DNA of 64,000 nucleotides from Acidobacteria bacterium Mor1 (GTDB taxonomy: Bacteria > Acidobacteriota > Polarisedimenticolia > Polarisedimenticolales > Polarisedimenticolaceae), in the NCBI GenBank assembly GCA_001664505.1, contig CP011806.1, positions 1,422,538 through 1,486,537 of the forward strand. Direction: 5' to 3'. The position numbers and the translations under genes were made by a program. Every line of letters starts with the position of its first letter. Within the stretch, counting starts at the first letter, position 1. This document shows, piece by piece, positions 18,792-25,873 of this stretch. The notes under the pieces were generated by a model that was not told the origin of the DNA, did not search any database, and saw nothing but the letters and a program-made list of their open reading frames with translations.

Positions 18792-19540
18792 TCGATCTGG
18801 CTAACAAGGTCGCCGTGGTCACCGGCGGTTCCCGAGGCATCGGCGCTGCCTGCTGCCGGGTGCTCTCGGCATGCGGAGCCAAGGTGGTGGTCAACTACCG
18901 GGTGGAGACCCCTTCGGCCCAGCTGGTGGTCAAGCGGATTCAGGAGGCCGGCGGCGACGCCTTCCCGCTGGACGCCGACGTATCCAGGGTCGAAGAGGCG
19001 GAGATGCTGGTCAGCGAAACCGTCGACCGCTTCGGCTCCCTGGACATCCTGGTCAACAGCGCCGGGATCTGGACCGGGGCGCCGGTGGAAGAGATCAGCG
19101 ACCGCGAATGGCAGGAGATGGTCGGAATCAACCTGACCGGCACCTTCCAGGTGACGCGCGCGGCGGTGCCGCACCTGCGCGAATCCAAGGGCACGATCAT
19201 CAACATCTCCAGCACCGCCGCCCAACGGGGCGAGGCGGGCCACAGCCACTACGCCGCGACCAAGGGTGCGATCCAGTCCTTCACCAAGTCGCTGGCCACG
19301 GAGCTCGGCGGAGACGGCGTGCGCACCAACTGCGTCGCTCCCGGCTGGGTCGAGACCGACATGACCCGGGAGACCCTCGAGTCGGAGTCGCGTGAGGGCA
19401 TCCTGGCGCAGATCCCCCTGGGCCGGGCGGGCACCCCCGACGACATCGCAGGGGTCGTCGCGTTCCTCGCCTCGGACCTCGCCGCCTTCATCAACGGCGA
19501 GATCGTCAACGTCAACGGCGGCTCGGTTCTCTGCGGTTAG
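18788..19540 (+). CDS. 3-oxoacyl-ACP reductase-like SDR oxidoreductase
   Basis: This 250-residue protein starts with GTG overlapping the rlmN stop. It is a classical short-chain dehydrogenase: TGGSRGIG near 12-19 binds the nucleotide, NSAGIW lies near 89-94, and the catalytic residues are Ser141, Tyr154 and Lys158 (YAATK). The end (NGEIVNVNGGSVLCG) is typical of the FabG group. It would reduce 3-oxoacyl-ACP or a similar ketone with NADPH. No other fatty acid synthesis gene is adjacent, so the substrate is not certain. Confidence 0.88.
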   Translation: MIDLANKVAVVTGGSRGIGAACCRVLSACGAKVVVNYRVETPSAQLVVKRIQEAGGDAFPLDADVSRVEEAEMLVSETVDRFGSLDILVNSAGIWTGAPVEEISDREWQEMVGINLTGTFQVTRAAVPHLRESKGTIINISSTAAQRGEAGHSHYAATKGAIQSFTKSLATELGGDGVRTNCVAPGWVETDMTRETLESESREGILAQIPLGRAGTPDDIAGVVAFLASDLAAFINGEIVNVNGGSVLCG

Positions 19541-19550
19541 AGCGCGGTGG

Positions 19551-19590
19551 GCCGGCAGCCCGGCGGCAGCCCGGCGGCAGCCCGCGGCGG
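19551..19590. repeat. short GC-only tandem repeat
   Basis: About three copies of an 11-base unit close to CCCGGCGGCAG lie between the convergent ends of the SDR and methyltransferase genes. This looks like simple-sequence drift; no hairpin is evident. Confidence 0.6.
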
Positions 19591-19594
19591 ACGC

Positions 19595-20227
19595 CTAGTT
19601 GTTGGCCCGAGCGGTGGACGTAGCCAGCAGCTTGTCCTTGCCCGCGTCCTCATCCCGCACCCGGCGCAAGCGAATGCCCTGGAAGCCGTGGCGGGTCAGG
19701 CGGTACTGCAGCTCCACCTCGTGAAAGCAGAGCATGTCCACGCTGTGGTCGTGGCCTGCCAACCGCATCGGGCGGGGCGGGTCCTGGCGCTGCATCGCCG
19801 GGAACACCGCGAAGAAGCGGCCTCCCTCGACCAGGGAGCGGCGCACCTGCTCCAACATGCGGTCGATGTCCTCGAGGCGCGGCCCGACGATGGACTCGAC
19901 GGCCACCGCCACGTGGAAACTGTTGCGGAAAGGGGTCAGGTCGCGCAGGTCCCGGCGACGGAAACGCACGCTTCCGCCGACGCAACTCTTGCGCGCACGA
20001 GCCAACGTCCGGGGTGCGTAGTCGATGGCGACGCAGTGACCGAAACGATCGGCCAGTAGCGGCAGCAACGCACCGGTGCCGCAACCGAGATCGGCGACGG
20101 TCTTGCGTTCGGCGTCGGGGACCTTCTCGAGCAGCCCCTGCAGCGCGGTCAACGGCGCGGGACCGTGGCTTCGAAGCTTCTCGGTCCGGGCGAGCACGGC
20201 GTCCCAGTCTTCAGGATTCCAGAGCAC
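19595..20227 (-). CDS. class I SAM-dependent methyltransferase
   Basis: This 210-residue protein starts at GTG 20227, with CGGAGG six bases before it. A longer TTG version lacks a ribosome site. Motif I is VADLGCGTGALLPLL, the acidic strand end is CVAIDYAP, and motif IV is near VAVAVESIVGP. A post-I helix and the C-terminal strands of the Rossmann fold follow. The substrate is unknown; small-molecule methyltransferases of this kind resemble the UbiE/Methyltransf_25 group. It has its own promoter and converges on the SDR gene. Confidence 0.82.
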   Translation of the reverse strand: MLWNPEDWDAVLARTEKLRSHGPAPLTALQGLLEKVPDAERKTVADLGCGTGALLPLLADRFGHCVAIDYAPRTLARARKSCVGGSVRFRRRDLRDLTPFRNSFHVAVAVESIVGPRLEDIDRMLEQVRRSLVEGGRFFAVFPAMQRQDPPRPMRLAGHDHSVDMLCFHEVELQYRLTRHGFQGIRLRRVRDEDAGKDKLLATSTARANN

Positions 20228-20261
20228 CCATGACCTCCGTCGACTCCCCCACGGCAATCAA

Positions 20262-20291
20262 AACTTAGGGGGAACGCCGACGAGGAATCAA
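20262..20291 (-). promoter_or_regulatory. promoter of the methyltransferase gene
   Basis: On the minus strand TTGATT (20291-20286) and TAAGTT (20267-20262) are 18 bases apart. The leader would be about 30 bases. The same two hexamers recur in front of the gene at 58177. Confidence 0.55.
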
Positions 20292-20339
20292 CGCATCCAA
20301 GTGCATTTGAAACGGGGCTCCGCGATGCGGACGAATGGC

Positions 20340-20813
20340 CTAAAGCGTAAGCTCTGCAGCGAGGAGTACGAGGATGTCATCCAACACCTCGAGTTCGCCG
20401 AGGGCCGCGCCGGCAACGGTCGGCCGCACGTGCCACACACCGTCGCGATTCGCGACGTGAAAGTACGCACCGGCGGTTTCCCAGCCGAGTACTTCCCGGC
20501 CGGAGTCGGCGCCGCGGCGCAGCACCCGGAACTGACGACCATCCCGAGTCGCCAGGAACCAGGCCGCTTCCCGTTCGCTGCGTTCGGCGCTTCCGCTACT
20601 GCAGGCGGTCGCCTCGGCCGCTGGCCGCCACTGCATGCCACGCCATTCGCCTGCACGACGCAGCGGCGAACGATCGGAAGAAGCCAGATCGGTGACGGTC
20701 CAACCGTCCCCCTCGCGGTCGGCGCGGAAACGGGGCGTTTGGTCGGCGGCGATCTCGAACCCGTCCCCTCGGCGGGCCAGGACGAACGTCGTTTCGGAAG
20801 TAACCGAGGTCAC
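20340..20813 (-). CDS. hypothetical protein
   Basis: This is a 157-residue protein. GTG 20813 is the only reasonable start after the stop of the HEAT gene five bases upstream. GGAG lies further up than usual, so translation probably depends on coupling. The protein is a run of beta-strand-like segments (TTFVLARRGDGFEIAA, AAWFLATRDGRQFRVLRR) without Cys pairs or a clear motif. No signal peptide is evident with this start. I do not recognise it. It is almost certainly in one operon with the HEAT-repeat lipoprotein. Confidence 0.55.
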   Translation of the reverse strand: MTSVTSETTFVLARRGDGFEIAADQTPRFRADREGDGWTVTDLASSDRSPLRRAGEWRGMQWRPAAEATACSSGSAERSEREAAWFLATRDGRQFRVLRRGADSGREVLGWETAGAYFHVANRDGVWHVRPTVAGAALGELEVLDDILVLLAAELTL

Positions 20814-20818
20814 GGCGA

Positions 20819-21562
20819 TCAGCGCGCTCCGGGAAGGTGGCCGCCGGCGACCGGAGTGCTGGGCACGGTCTCGCCGCGAAGCAAACGCAGAGCGTTGGCT
20901 GCGGCGGCCCGGACGTACTCGTTGGGATCGGCGGTGGCCTGTTCGAGGATCGGCTCCGCCGCCTCGAGGCCGGAGCCTCCGAGCCCCTGGGCTGCGCGGA
21001 CCCGCAGTTCCCACTCGGCGTCGTTCTGGATCATGAAGGTGAAGGCGTCGAAGGCACCGACCGGATCCAGGCTGACGGTTCCCGCGGCCGCGGCCCGGCG
21101 GACATCCTTGTCCGGATCTTCCAGGGCCTTGCGCAGCCCGGCGATGGCCTCATCGCCACCGATCAGCGCCAGCGACTCGGCCGCGCGCTGGCGGACCCAG
21201 CGATCGGAATCCTCGGACACCTTCCGGGCCAGGGCCGCCGCCGCCCCACGGGACTCGAGGTCGCCCAGCAGCTTGGCTGCAGTGGCCCGCACGAAACCGT
21301 GGGAATCGTCCAGGGCGGTGAGCGCCTGCTCCTCGGCATCGTCGGCGCCGATCTGCACGATGGCCCACAGCGCCGTGGCCCGCACGTCGTGGTCCGGGTC
21401 GGCCAGCGCCTCGCGGATCTTGCCGACGTTGTCTTGACTGGGCTCGGAGCGCCACTCGGCGATCGCCATGCGGCGGTCGGCGGCGGAATCCCCGCAACCT
21501 GCGAGCAACGCCGGGAGCACCAGCAGCGCCGGCAGAGCGATCCTTCGTGGCAGCGTCAACAT
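20819..21562 (-). CDS. HEAT-repeat lipoprotein
   Basis: This 247-residue protein has a signal peptide ending in a lipobox (LPALLAGC, Cys23). Residues about 45-235 are consecutive HEAT-type helix pairs (DPDHDVRATALWAIVQIG, DSDRWVRQRAAESLALIG, DPDKDVRRAAAAG). It is probably a lipid-anchored periplasmic adaptor that binds a partner protein. A perfect TATAAT ends seven bases before the ATG and no Shine-Dalgarno sequence is present, so the message is probably leaderless. The next gene follows by five bases. Confidence 0.85.
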   Translation of the reverse strand: MLTLPRRIALPALLVLPALLAGCGDSAADRRMAIAEWRSEPSQDNVGKIREALADPDHDVRATALWAIVQIGADDAEEQALTALDDSHGFVRATAAKLLGDLESRGAAAALARKVSEDSDRWVRQRAAESLALIGGDEAIAGLRKALEDPDKDVRRAAAAGTVSLDPVGAFDAFTFMIQNDAEWELRVRAAQGLGGSGLEAAEPILEQATADPNEYVRAAAANALRLLRGETVPSTPVAGGHLPGAR

Positions 21563-21569
21563 CGAGACG

Positions 21570-21575
21570 ATTATA
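21570..21575 (-). promoter_or_regulatory. -10 box, probably leaderless start of the HEAT lipoprotein
   Basis: TATAAT on the minus strand leaves seven bases before ATG 21562, so transcription would begin at or next to the start codon. No good -35 is visible. Confidence 0.6.
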
Positions 21576-21642
21576 GGACGAGGGCGCGAGAGGCCCCCAT
21601 CGCGCCGGCGATTCCCGCGGGCGAACGCCCGCAGGGGCGAGG

Positions 21643-22377
21643 CTAGCGCCCGCGCCGCAGGCGGAAACCGAGCTGATGCTGGGTCGCGACCACCGCCTCA
21701 CGCAACTCGAGCCCCGACGCACGCTGGGCCGCCAGGGTTGCCGGGACCATGCCGGCGGTGGCTCCCAGCCCGGCGACGGCGCCGGGAACCTCGTGGAAGC
21801 GATGGCCGTTGCGGTCTTCCAGCACCAGGGTCGCGGCTCCCCGGGCGTTGGTGCCCGAGACGACCACCGAAGCCGCTCCCATCCGGCGCAACTGCCGCGC
21901 CCCGTCGATGGCCGAGGTCTCCCACTCGGAGCCTCCGCAAAAGGCGGGCAGGTCGGTGTCCCGCAGGGCGACCACCTCCGCCCTGGGGAACAGGTGCTCG
22001 CGAATGGCGGCGAGGACATCGTCGTCCATCACCCGGGTCTCACCGACATGAACTACCGGCGCGACCACCAGGTCCATCGGGCCGTAGGTGTCGATCATCT
22101 CGGCGATCAATCGGACCTGCTGGCGGTCGCGGACGATGCCGATCCGGCCGTGACGCGGCGCCGCTCCGGCGCAGACCATCTCGAACTGTTGCGCCAACAG
22201 GGTCAGAGTCACCGGTTCGATCGACTCGACCCGCACCCGGTCGGCGGCGAGGACCGCAGTCACGATGGTGCGCGGTAGGCACTGCTGCTCGGCGATCAAC
22301 CCGGCGTCGGCGGTGGTTCCCTCGAGGCCGAGGTTGTCGGCCGCGTGGACGCTCAACACTGCCGGGAGGGTGGCCAT
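21643..22377 (-). CDS. ThiD-like (phosphomethylpyrimidine kinase family) protein, divergent
   Basis: This is a 244-residue protein; the ATG overlaps the upstream stop as ATGA. The order of features follows the HMP/HMP-P kinase (ribokinase) fold: an N-terminal strand with LSVHAADNLGLEG in place of SIAGSDSSGGAG, RTIVTAVLAAD where ThiD has TALTAQN, RIGIVRDRQQVRLIAEMI, DLVVAPV, and near the C-terminus GAASVVVSGTNARGAATLVLED and PGAVAGLGATAGM for the anion-hole helix (GTGC-type in true kinases). Several catalytic motifs differ, so kinase activity is uncertain. It pairs with a tiny membrane protein gene upstream. Confidence 0.6.
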   Translation of the reverse strand: MATLPAVLSVHAADNLGLEGTTADAGLIAEQQCLPRTIVTAVLAADRVRVESIEPVTLTLLAQQFEMVCAGAAPRHGRIGIVRDRQQVRLIAEMIDTYGPMDLVVAPVVHVGETRVMDDDVLAAIREHLFPRAEVVALRDTDLPAFCGGSEWETSAIDGARQLRRMGAASVVVSGTNARGAATLVLEDRNGHRFHEVPGAVAGLGATAGMVPATLAAQRASGLELREAVVATQHQLGFRLRRGR

Positions 22378-22634
22378 CAGCTCTCCCCGCCGGCCCCGCC
22401 CCGCAAGATGCGCCGTAGCGCCGTCGCGTCGGACAACGCGGCGAGAAGATCCAGCAACCCCAGACCGCTGACCGCGCCGCGGAACCAGCCGGACTCCAGC
22501 CAGCCACCCAGGGCGGTGGTGGCGAAAACCAGCGTCCCCTTCTCCCATAGCGGCGTCCAGGGCGCGATCAACAGGAACACACCCAGTCCCGCGAACAGGT
22601 AGACGCGCATGGCGCGATGGAGTTGTGCGGCCAA
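22377..22634 (-). CDS. small membrane protein
   Basis: This 85-residue protein uses a TTG start at 22634 with GGGAG six bases upstream; an ATG at 22610 is possible but has no ribosome site. One strong hydrophobic helix (YLFAGLGVFLLIAPW) and a second weaker one (TTALGGWLESGWF to LLDLLAAL) give a two-helix membrane protein with a short basic tail. The family is not recognised. Its stop overlaps the ThiD-like start. Confidence 0.55.
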   Translation of the reverse strand: MAAQLHRAMRVYLFAGLGVFLLIAPWTPLWEKGTLVFATTALGGWLESGWFRGAVSGLGLLDLLAALSDATALRRILRGGAGGES

Positions 22635-22777
22635 AGCAGACTCCCGGCAGGTTACCGGGGCATCCTAGTGCCCTGCCCCGGGCGGCTGCCACCCATTTCC
22701 CCGGAGGCGCCGCCCCGCAGGACGCGGTCCTGGATCGACTCGGGGATGGGGGGTGGCGGAGCAGCGACCCACCCGAT

Positions 22778-22783
22778 TAGACT
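22778..22783 (+). promoter_or_regulatory. -10 box, probably leaderless start of the first DegT aminotransferase
   Basis: TAGACT fits TANNNT and ends six bases before ATG 22790. No Shine-Dalgarno sequence lies between them. No clear -35 is seen. Confidence 0.4.
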
Positions 22784-22789
22784 CCCGGC

Positions 22790-23926
22790 ATGCAAAAACC
22801 CGTACCCCTGCTCGATCTAAAGGCGCAGTTCGACGGATTGCGCGAACCGGTCTACGAGGCGATCCGCGAGGTCGTCGAATCCCAGGGGTTCGTGCTCGGC
22901 CCACGGGTCGAGGCCTTCGAGGCGGACGTCGCGGCCTACACCGGCGCGAAGCACGCCATCGGCTGCGCCTCGGGGAGCGACGCGCTGATCCTGGCCCTGG
23001 CGGCCCTGGAGATCGGCGAAGGAGATCAGGTGCTCACGAGCCCCTTCTCCTTCTTTGCCAGCGCCTCCTGCGCCTACCGGGTCGGCGCCCGGCCGATCTT
23101 CGCCGATATCGACGCCGAGACCTTCAACCTGGATCCCGAGTCGGTGGAGCAGGCGATCACCGACCGGACCAAGGCGCTGATGCCGGTGCACCTGTTCGGA
23201 CAGTGCGCCGAGATGGAGTCGATCGGCGCCCTGGCCGAGAGCAAGGGCCTGCCGGTCGTCGAGGACGCGGCCCAGGCCCTCGGGGCCCGCTACGAGACCG
23301 ACGGTGGGCTGCGCATGGCCGGAGCCATCGGCGGTATCGGCTGCTACTCGTTCTTCCCGTCGAAGAACCTGGGCGGCTTCGGTGACGGCGGCATGGTGGT
23401 CACCTCCGACGATGCCCTGGCCGAGCGGCTGCGCATCCTGCGGGTCCACGGCGGACGGCAGATGTACCACCACCCCTTCGTCGGCTGGAACAGCCGGCTG
23501 GACGCACTCCAGGCGGTAGTGCTGCAGATCAAGCTCAAGCACCTCGACGCCTGGTCCGAGGGTCGGGCCAAAAACGCGGCCCGCTACGATCGCTGGTTCG
23601 AGGAGACCGGCCTGCCGACCGAGGGAAAGATCAAGCTGCCGGTTCGCATGCCCCGGGCCCGGCACATCTTCAACCAGTACACCCTGCGGGTGGAACAGCG
23701 GGACGCGCTACGGGAACACCTGGCGGGACGGGGTATCGGCCAGAGCGTCTACTACCCGGTGCCCCTGCATCTGCAGGAGTGCTTTGCCGAACTGGGCTAC
23801 CGGGAGGGAGACTTCCCCAGGGCCGAACAGGCCTGCAAGGAGGTCATCTCGCTCCCGGTCTACCCCGAGCTCGGCGAGGAGCAGCAGCGCGTCGTCGTCG
23901 ACGCACTGGTCGACTTCTACCGCTAG
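22790..23926 (+). CDS. DegT/DnrJ/EryC1-family sugar aminotransferase
   Basis: This 378-residue PLP enzyme has the family features: CASGSDALILAL near 59-70, TSPFSFFASA near 83-92, MPVHLFGQ near 131-138, VVEDAAQALGA near 156-166 and the PLP lysine K192 in FFPSKNLGGFGDGG. It transfers an amino group from glutamate to a nucleotide keto-sugar. The sequence style is near WbpE/WlbC and other UDP-sugar 3-aminotransferases, but I cannot fix the substrate. It opens the polysaccharide region and converges on a CarboxypepD_reg gene. Confidence 0.9.
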   Translation: MQKPVPLLDLKAQFDGLREPVYEAIREVVESQGFVLGPRVEAFEADVAAYTGAKHAIGCASGSDALILALAALEIGEGDQVLTSPFSFFASASCAYRVGARPIFADIDAETFNLDPESVEQAITDRTKALMPVHLFGQCAEMESIGALAESKGLPVVEDAAQALGARYETDGGLRMAGAIGGIGCYSFFPSKNLGGFGDGGMVVTSDDALAERLRILRVHGGRQMYHHPFVGWNSRLDALQAVVLQIKLKHLDAWSEGRAKNAARYDRWFEETGLPTEGKIKLPVRMPRARHIFNQYTLRVEQRDALREHLAGRGIGQSVYYPVPLHLQECFAELGYREGDFPRAEQACKEVISLPVYPELGEEQQRVVVDALVDFYR

Positions 23927-23951
23927 CGCCTCGCAAGGGACAAGGACTCGA

Positions 23952-24500
23952 TCAGGGAGCCGCGGGGCTGGCCGCGGTCTCGTCGTCGTCGTCATCGTCG
24001 ACGACGCTGTAGATCAGCGCCACACCGGCGAGGATGCCGACGACCACCCAGACCTTGTTGGTGTTGGAGAGGCCGGCCCAGCGGGTGCCGAGGCTGGGGT
24101 TGATCTGAGCGTTGATCCCGGCGGCAGAATCGGCGGAGACCTGCTGGAGGTCCCGGCGGGCCAGCTCGCCCCGAGCCAGGGTCACCGGCTGGGAGGCAAC
24201 CGGCGACGCTTCACCGGACGCATCCCGGACCGCCAGCGCGTAGGTTCCGGGATTCAGATCGGCGAAGCCGTAGATGCCGTCCTGATCGGCCGAAGCCTCG
24301 GCGACTTGCTCACCCTCGGCATCGAACAGCACCACCTCGAGTTCGGTGGCCGGCTTGCCGGCCTCGTCGAGCAGCATGCCTTCGAGAGTCGCGCCCTGCC
24401 CCATGGCCCAGACCGGCGTGACCATCAGCACGAGGGTGAGAATGAGGAGACGCGCCACGTTGCGGCGCCAGGGGGTGGCCTTCTCGGTCAGCGAGTTCAT
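23952..24500 (-). CDS. CarboxypepD_reg-domain membrane protein with acidic C-terminal tail (copy 1)
   Basis: This 182-residue protein has GGAGG seven bases before the ATG. A signal peptide covers about 1-36 (basic start, MVTPVWAMG). Residues 38-125 form a carboxypeptidase regulatory-like beta-sandwich (GMLLDEAGKPATELEVVLFD, GIYGFADLNPGTYALAV). A membrane helix lies at about 150-168 (VWVVVGILAGVALIYSVV). The tail is six Asp, then ETAASPAAP. The same end pattern recurs in three other genes of this window. Predicted topology is periplasmic domain, one helix, short acidic cytoplasmic tail. Function is unknown; a link to polysaccharide export is inferred from location. Confidence 0.8.
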   Translation of the reverse strand: MNSLTEKATPWRRNVARLLILTLVLMVTPVWAMGQGATLEGMLLDEAGKPATELEVVLFDAEGEQVAEASADQDGIYGFADLNPGTYALAVRDASGEASPVASQPVTLARGELARRDLQQVSADSAAGINAQINPSLGTRWAGLSNTNKVWVVVGILAGVALIYSVVDDDDDDETAASPAAP

Positions 24501-24539
24501 GACTTCCTCCGGGTGAGCGGCGTCGTGCCGGGCTCGTCT

Positions 24540-25097
24540 TCAGGAATCGACGGTCTCGAAGATATCGGATCTGCGGTAAAGAGGATAGAAGGGCCAGCGA
24601 GAAAGCTTCTCGGTCCCCCCCTGTTCCCGGTCGACCAGGCAGAGCACGGCGACCACCTCATGGCCGGCCTCGAGCACCGCGTCGATCGCCTTGAGGGTCG
24701 AGCCTCCGCTGGTCACCACGTCGTCGACGACGATGACCTTGGATTCGGGCTCGAGATCTCCCTCGATCTGGCGTCCGGTGCCGTGCCCCTTGCTCTCCTT
24801 GCGCACGATGAAGGCGCGCAGCGGCTCCTCCCCCTCCTGATGGCTCAATGCGGCCACCGGGCAGACGATCGGGTCGGCTCCCAGGGTCATCCCGCCGATG
24901 GCGTCGGCGCGAATCCCGTGCTCTTTCAAGGTGTCGAGGATCACCCGGGCGGTCAGCCAGGCGCCGTCGGGGCGCAGGGTGGTCTTCTTCGAATCGAAGT
25001 AGAAGTTGCTCTTCTGCCCCGACGCCAGGACGAACTCCCCGAACATGAGCGAGTGCTCCTTGAGCAAGTCCTTCAAACGCGCCTTGTGATCACCCAT
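24540..25097 (-). CDS. pyrE: orotate phosphoribosyltransferase
   Basis: This 185-residue protein has the PRPP-binding motif VIVVDDVVTSGGST at 121-134, preceded by the FVLASGQKSNFYFDSK region that binds orotate and PRPP. AFIVRKESKGHGTG is the catalytic flexible loop with Lys and His. It joins orotate and PRPP to give OMP in pyrimidine synthesis. It stands alone, between two CarboxypepD_reg genes, and its promoter region is shared with the divergent gene at 25273. Confidence 0.96.
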   Translation of the reverse strand: MGDHKARLKDLLKEHSLMFGEFVLASGQKSNFYFDSKKTTLRPDGAWLTARVILDTLKEHGIRADAIGGMTLGADPIVCPVAALSHQEGEEPLRAFIVRKESKGHGTGRQIEGDLEPESKVIVVDDVVTSGGSTLKAIDAVLEAGHEVVAVLCLVDREQGGTEKLSRWPFYPLYRRSDIFETVDS

Positions 25098-25174
25098 TCA
25101 GAAGTCCCTCTCTGCGCTCAGGCCGCAGCATTTTCGCCCTGATTCCGTCCAAAAAGAAAGAATAACCAAAATAT

Positions 25175-25203
25175 TTGCACCACGCTCTTTCAGTCACTAT
25201 GTT
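25175..25203 (+). promoter_or_regulatory. sigma70-type promoter of CarboxypepD_reg copy 2
   Basis: TTGCAC (25175-25180) and TATGTT (25198-25203) are exactly 17 bases apart, within an A/T-rich stretch (25149-25176) that could serve as an UP element. The leader is about 60 bases. Confidence 0.65.
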
Positions 25204-25272
25204 CCGGCCCCGAACGCCCGTGGGGAAGGTCCGACGGCCAGCACCCCAATGTATCTCAAGGAGTCGGAAGTC

Positions 25273-25806
25273 ATGATCGAACGGTTTCGTAGCAAGGCGG
25301 CCTCGCCGGTTGTTTTCCTCGTTCTTCTCGTCTCGATGAGCCTTCCGGCATGGTCTGCCGGGCCGGTCCTCAGCGGCCAGGTGCTGAGCCTGAGCCAGGA
25401 CAACGCCCCGCTGGCCGGCGCCCAGGTGCTCGCCCGCAACACCGAGAGCGGCGAGACCTACCGCTCCGCGATCACCGCCGCCGACGGCAGCTTCAGCCTC
25501 GAAGGCCTGCCGGCCGCCGAGTACGACCTGGCCGTCGAACACGGTGACGGCGTCTACGTGATGCCCGCCGCCATGAAGCTGACTCCGGTCACCCCCCAAA
25601 ACGTTCAGCTCGGCGTTCGCGCCAACGCGAAGGCCAACAAGACCAACAAGAAGCGCAACGCCTCGACCCGTCAGGGAGCCGGCAAGTCCCTGTGGTCGAA
25701 CCCGCTGACCGCTACCGGCATCGTGCTGGGCTCGGCCATCGTCGTCGGCGTCGTCGTGGACGAAGCGGACTCCGACGATGACAACAGCAGCCCGAGCGCC
25801 CCTTAA
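25273..25806 (+). CDS. CarboxypepD_reg-domain membrane protein with acidic C-terminal tail (copy 2)
   Basis: This 177-residue protein starts at ATG 25273, preceded by AAGGAG; an ATG at 25249 has no ribosome site. Signal peptide 1-30 (MSLPAWSAG). The beta-sandwich spans about 32-115 (GQVLSLSQDNAPLAGAQVLA, GSFSLEGLPAAEYDLAV). A basic Lys/Asn/Arg stretch (KANKTNKKRN) is followed by a membrane helix (about 148-166, TGIVLGSAIVVGVVVD) and the tail EADSDDDNSSPSAP. It directly precedes the first Wzc-like gene but has its own promoter. Confidence 0.8.
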   Translation: MIERFRSKAASPVVFLVLLVSMSLPAWSAGPVLSGQVLSLSQDNAPLAGAQVLARNTESGETYRSAITAADGSFSLEGLPAAEYDLAVEHGDGVYVMPAAMKLTPVTPQNVQLGVRANAKANKTNKKRNASTRQGAGKSLWSNPLTATGIVLGSAIVVGVVVDEADSDDDNSSPSAP

Positions 25807-25839
25807 ACTTTAATTAACAGCGACAATCACTTTAAGCTG

Positions 25840-25869
25840 TTGATTATTTAGACACATTCCGGTCATAAT
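25840..25869 (+). promoter_or_regulatory. promoter of the first Wzc-like gene, leaderless type
   Basis: TTGATT (25840-25845) and CATAAT (25864-25869) are 18 bases apart in a 67-base region of low GC. The -10 ends four bases before the first of three consecutive in-frame ATG codons (25874, 25877, 25880). No Shine-Dalgarno sequence is present. Normal start-site spacing would place the 5' end at the second or third ATG. Confidence 0.65.
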
Positions 25870-25873
25870 CACG

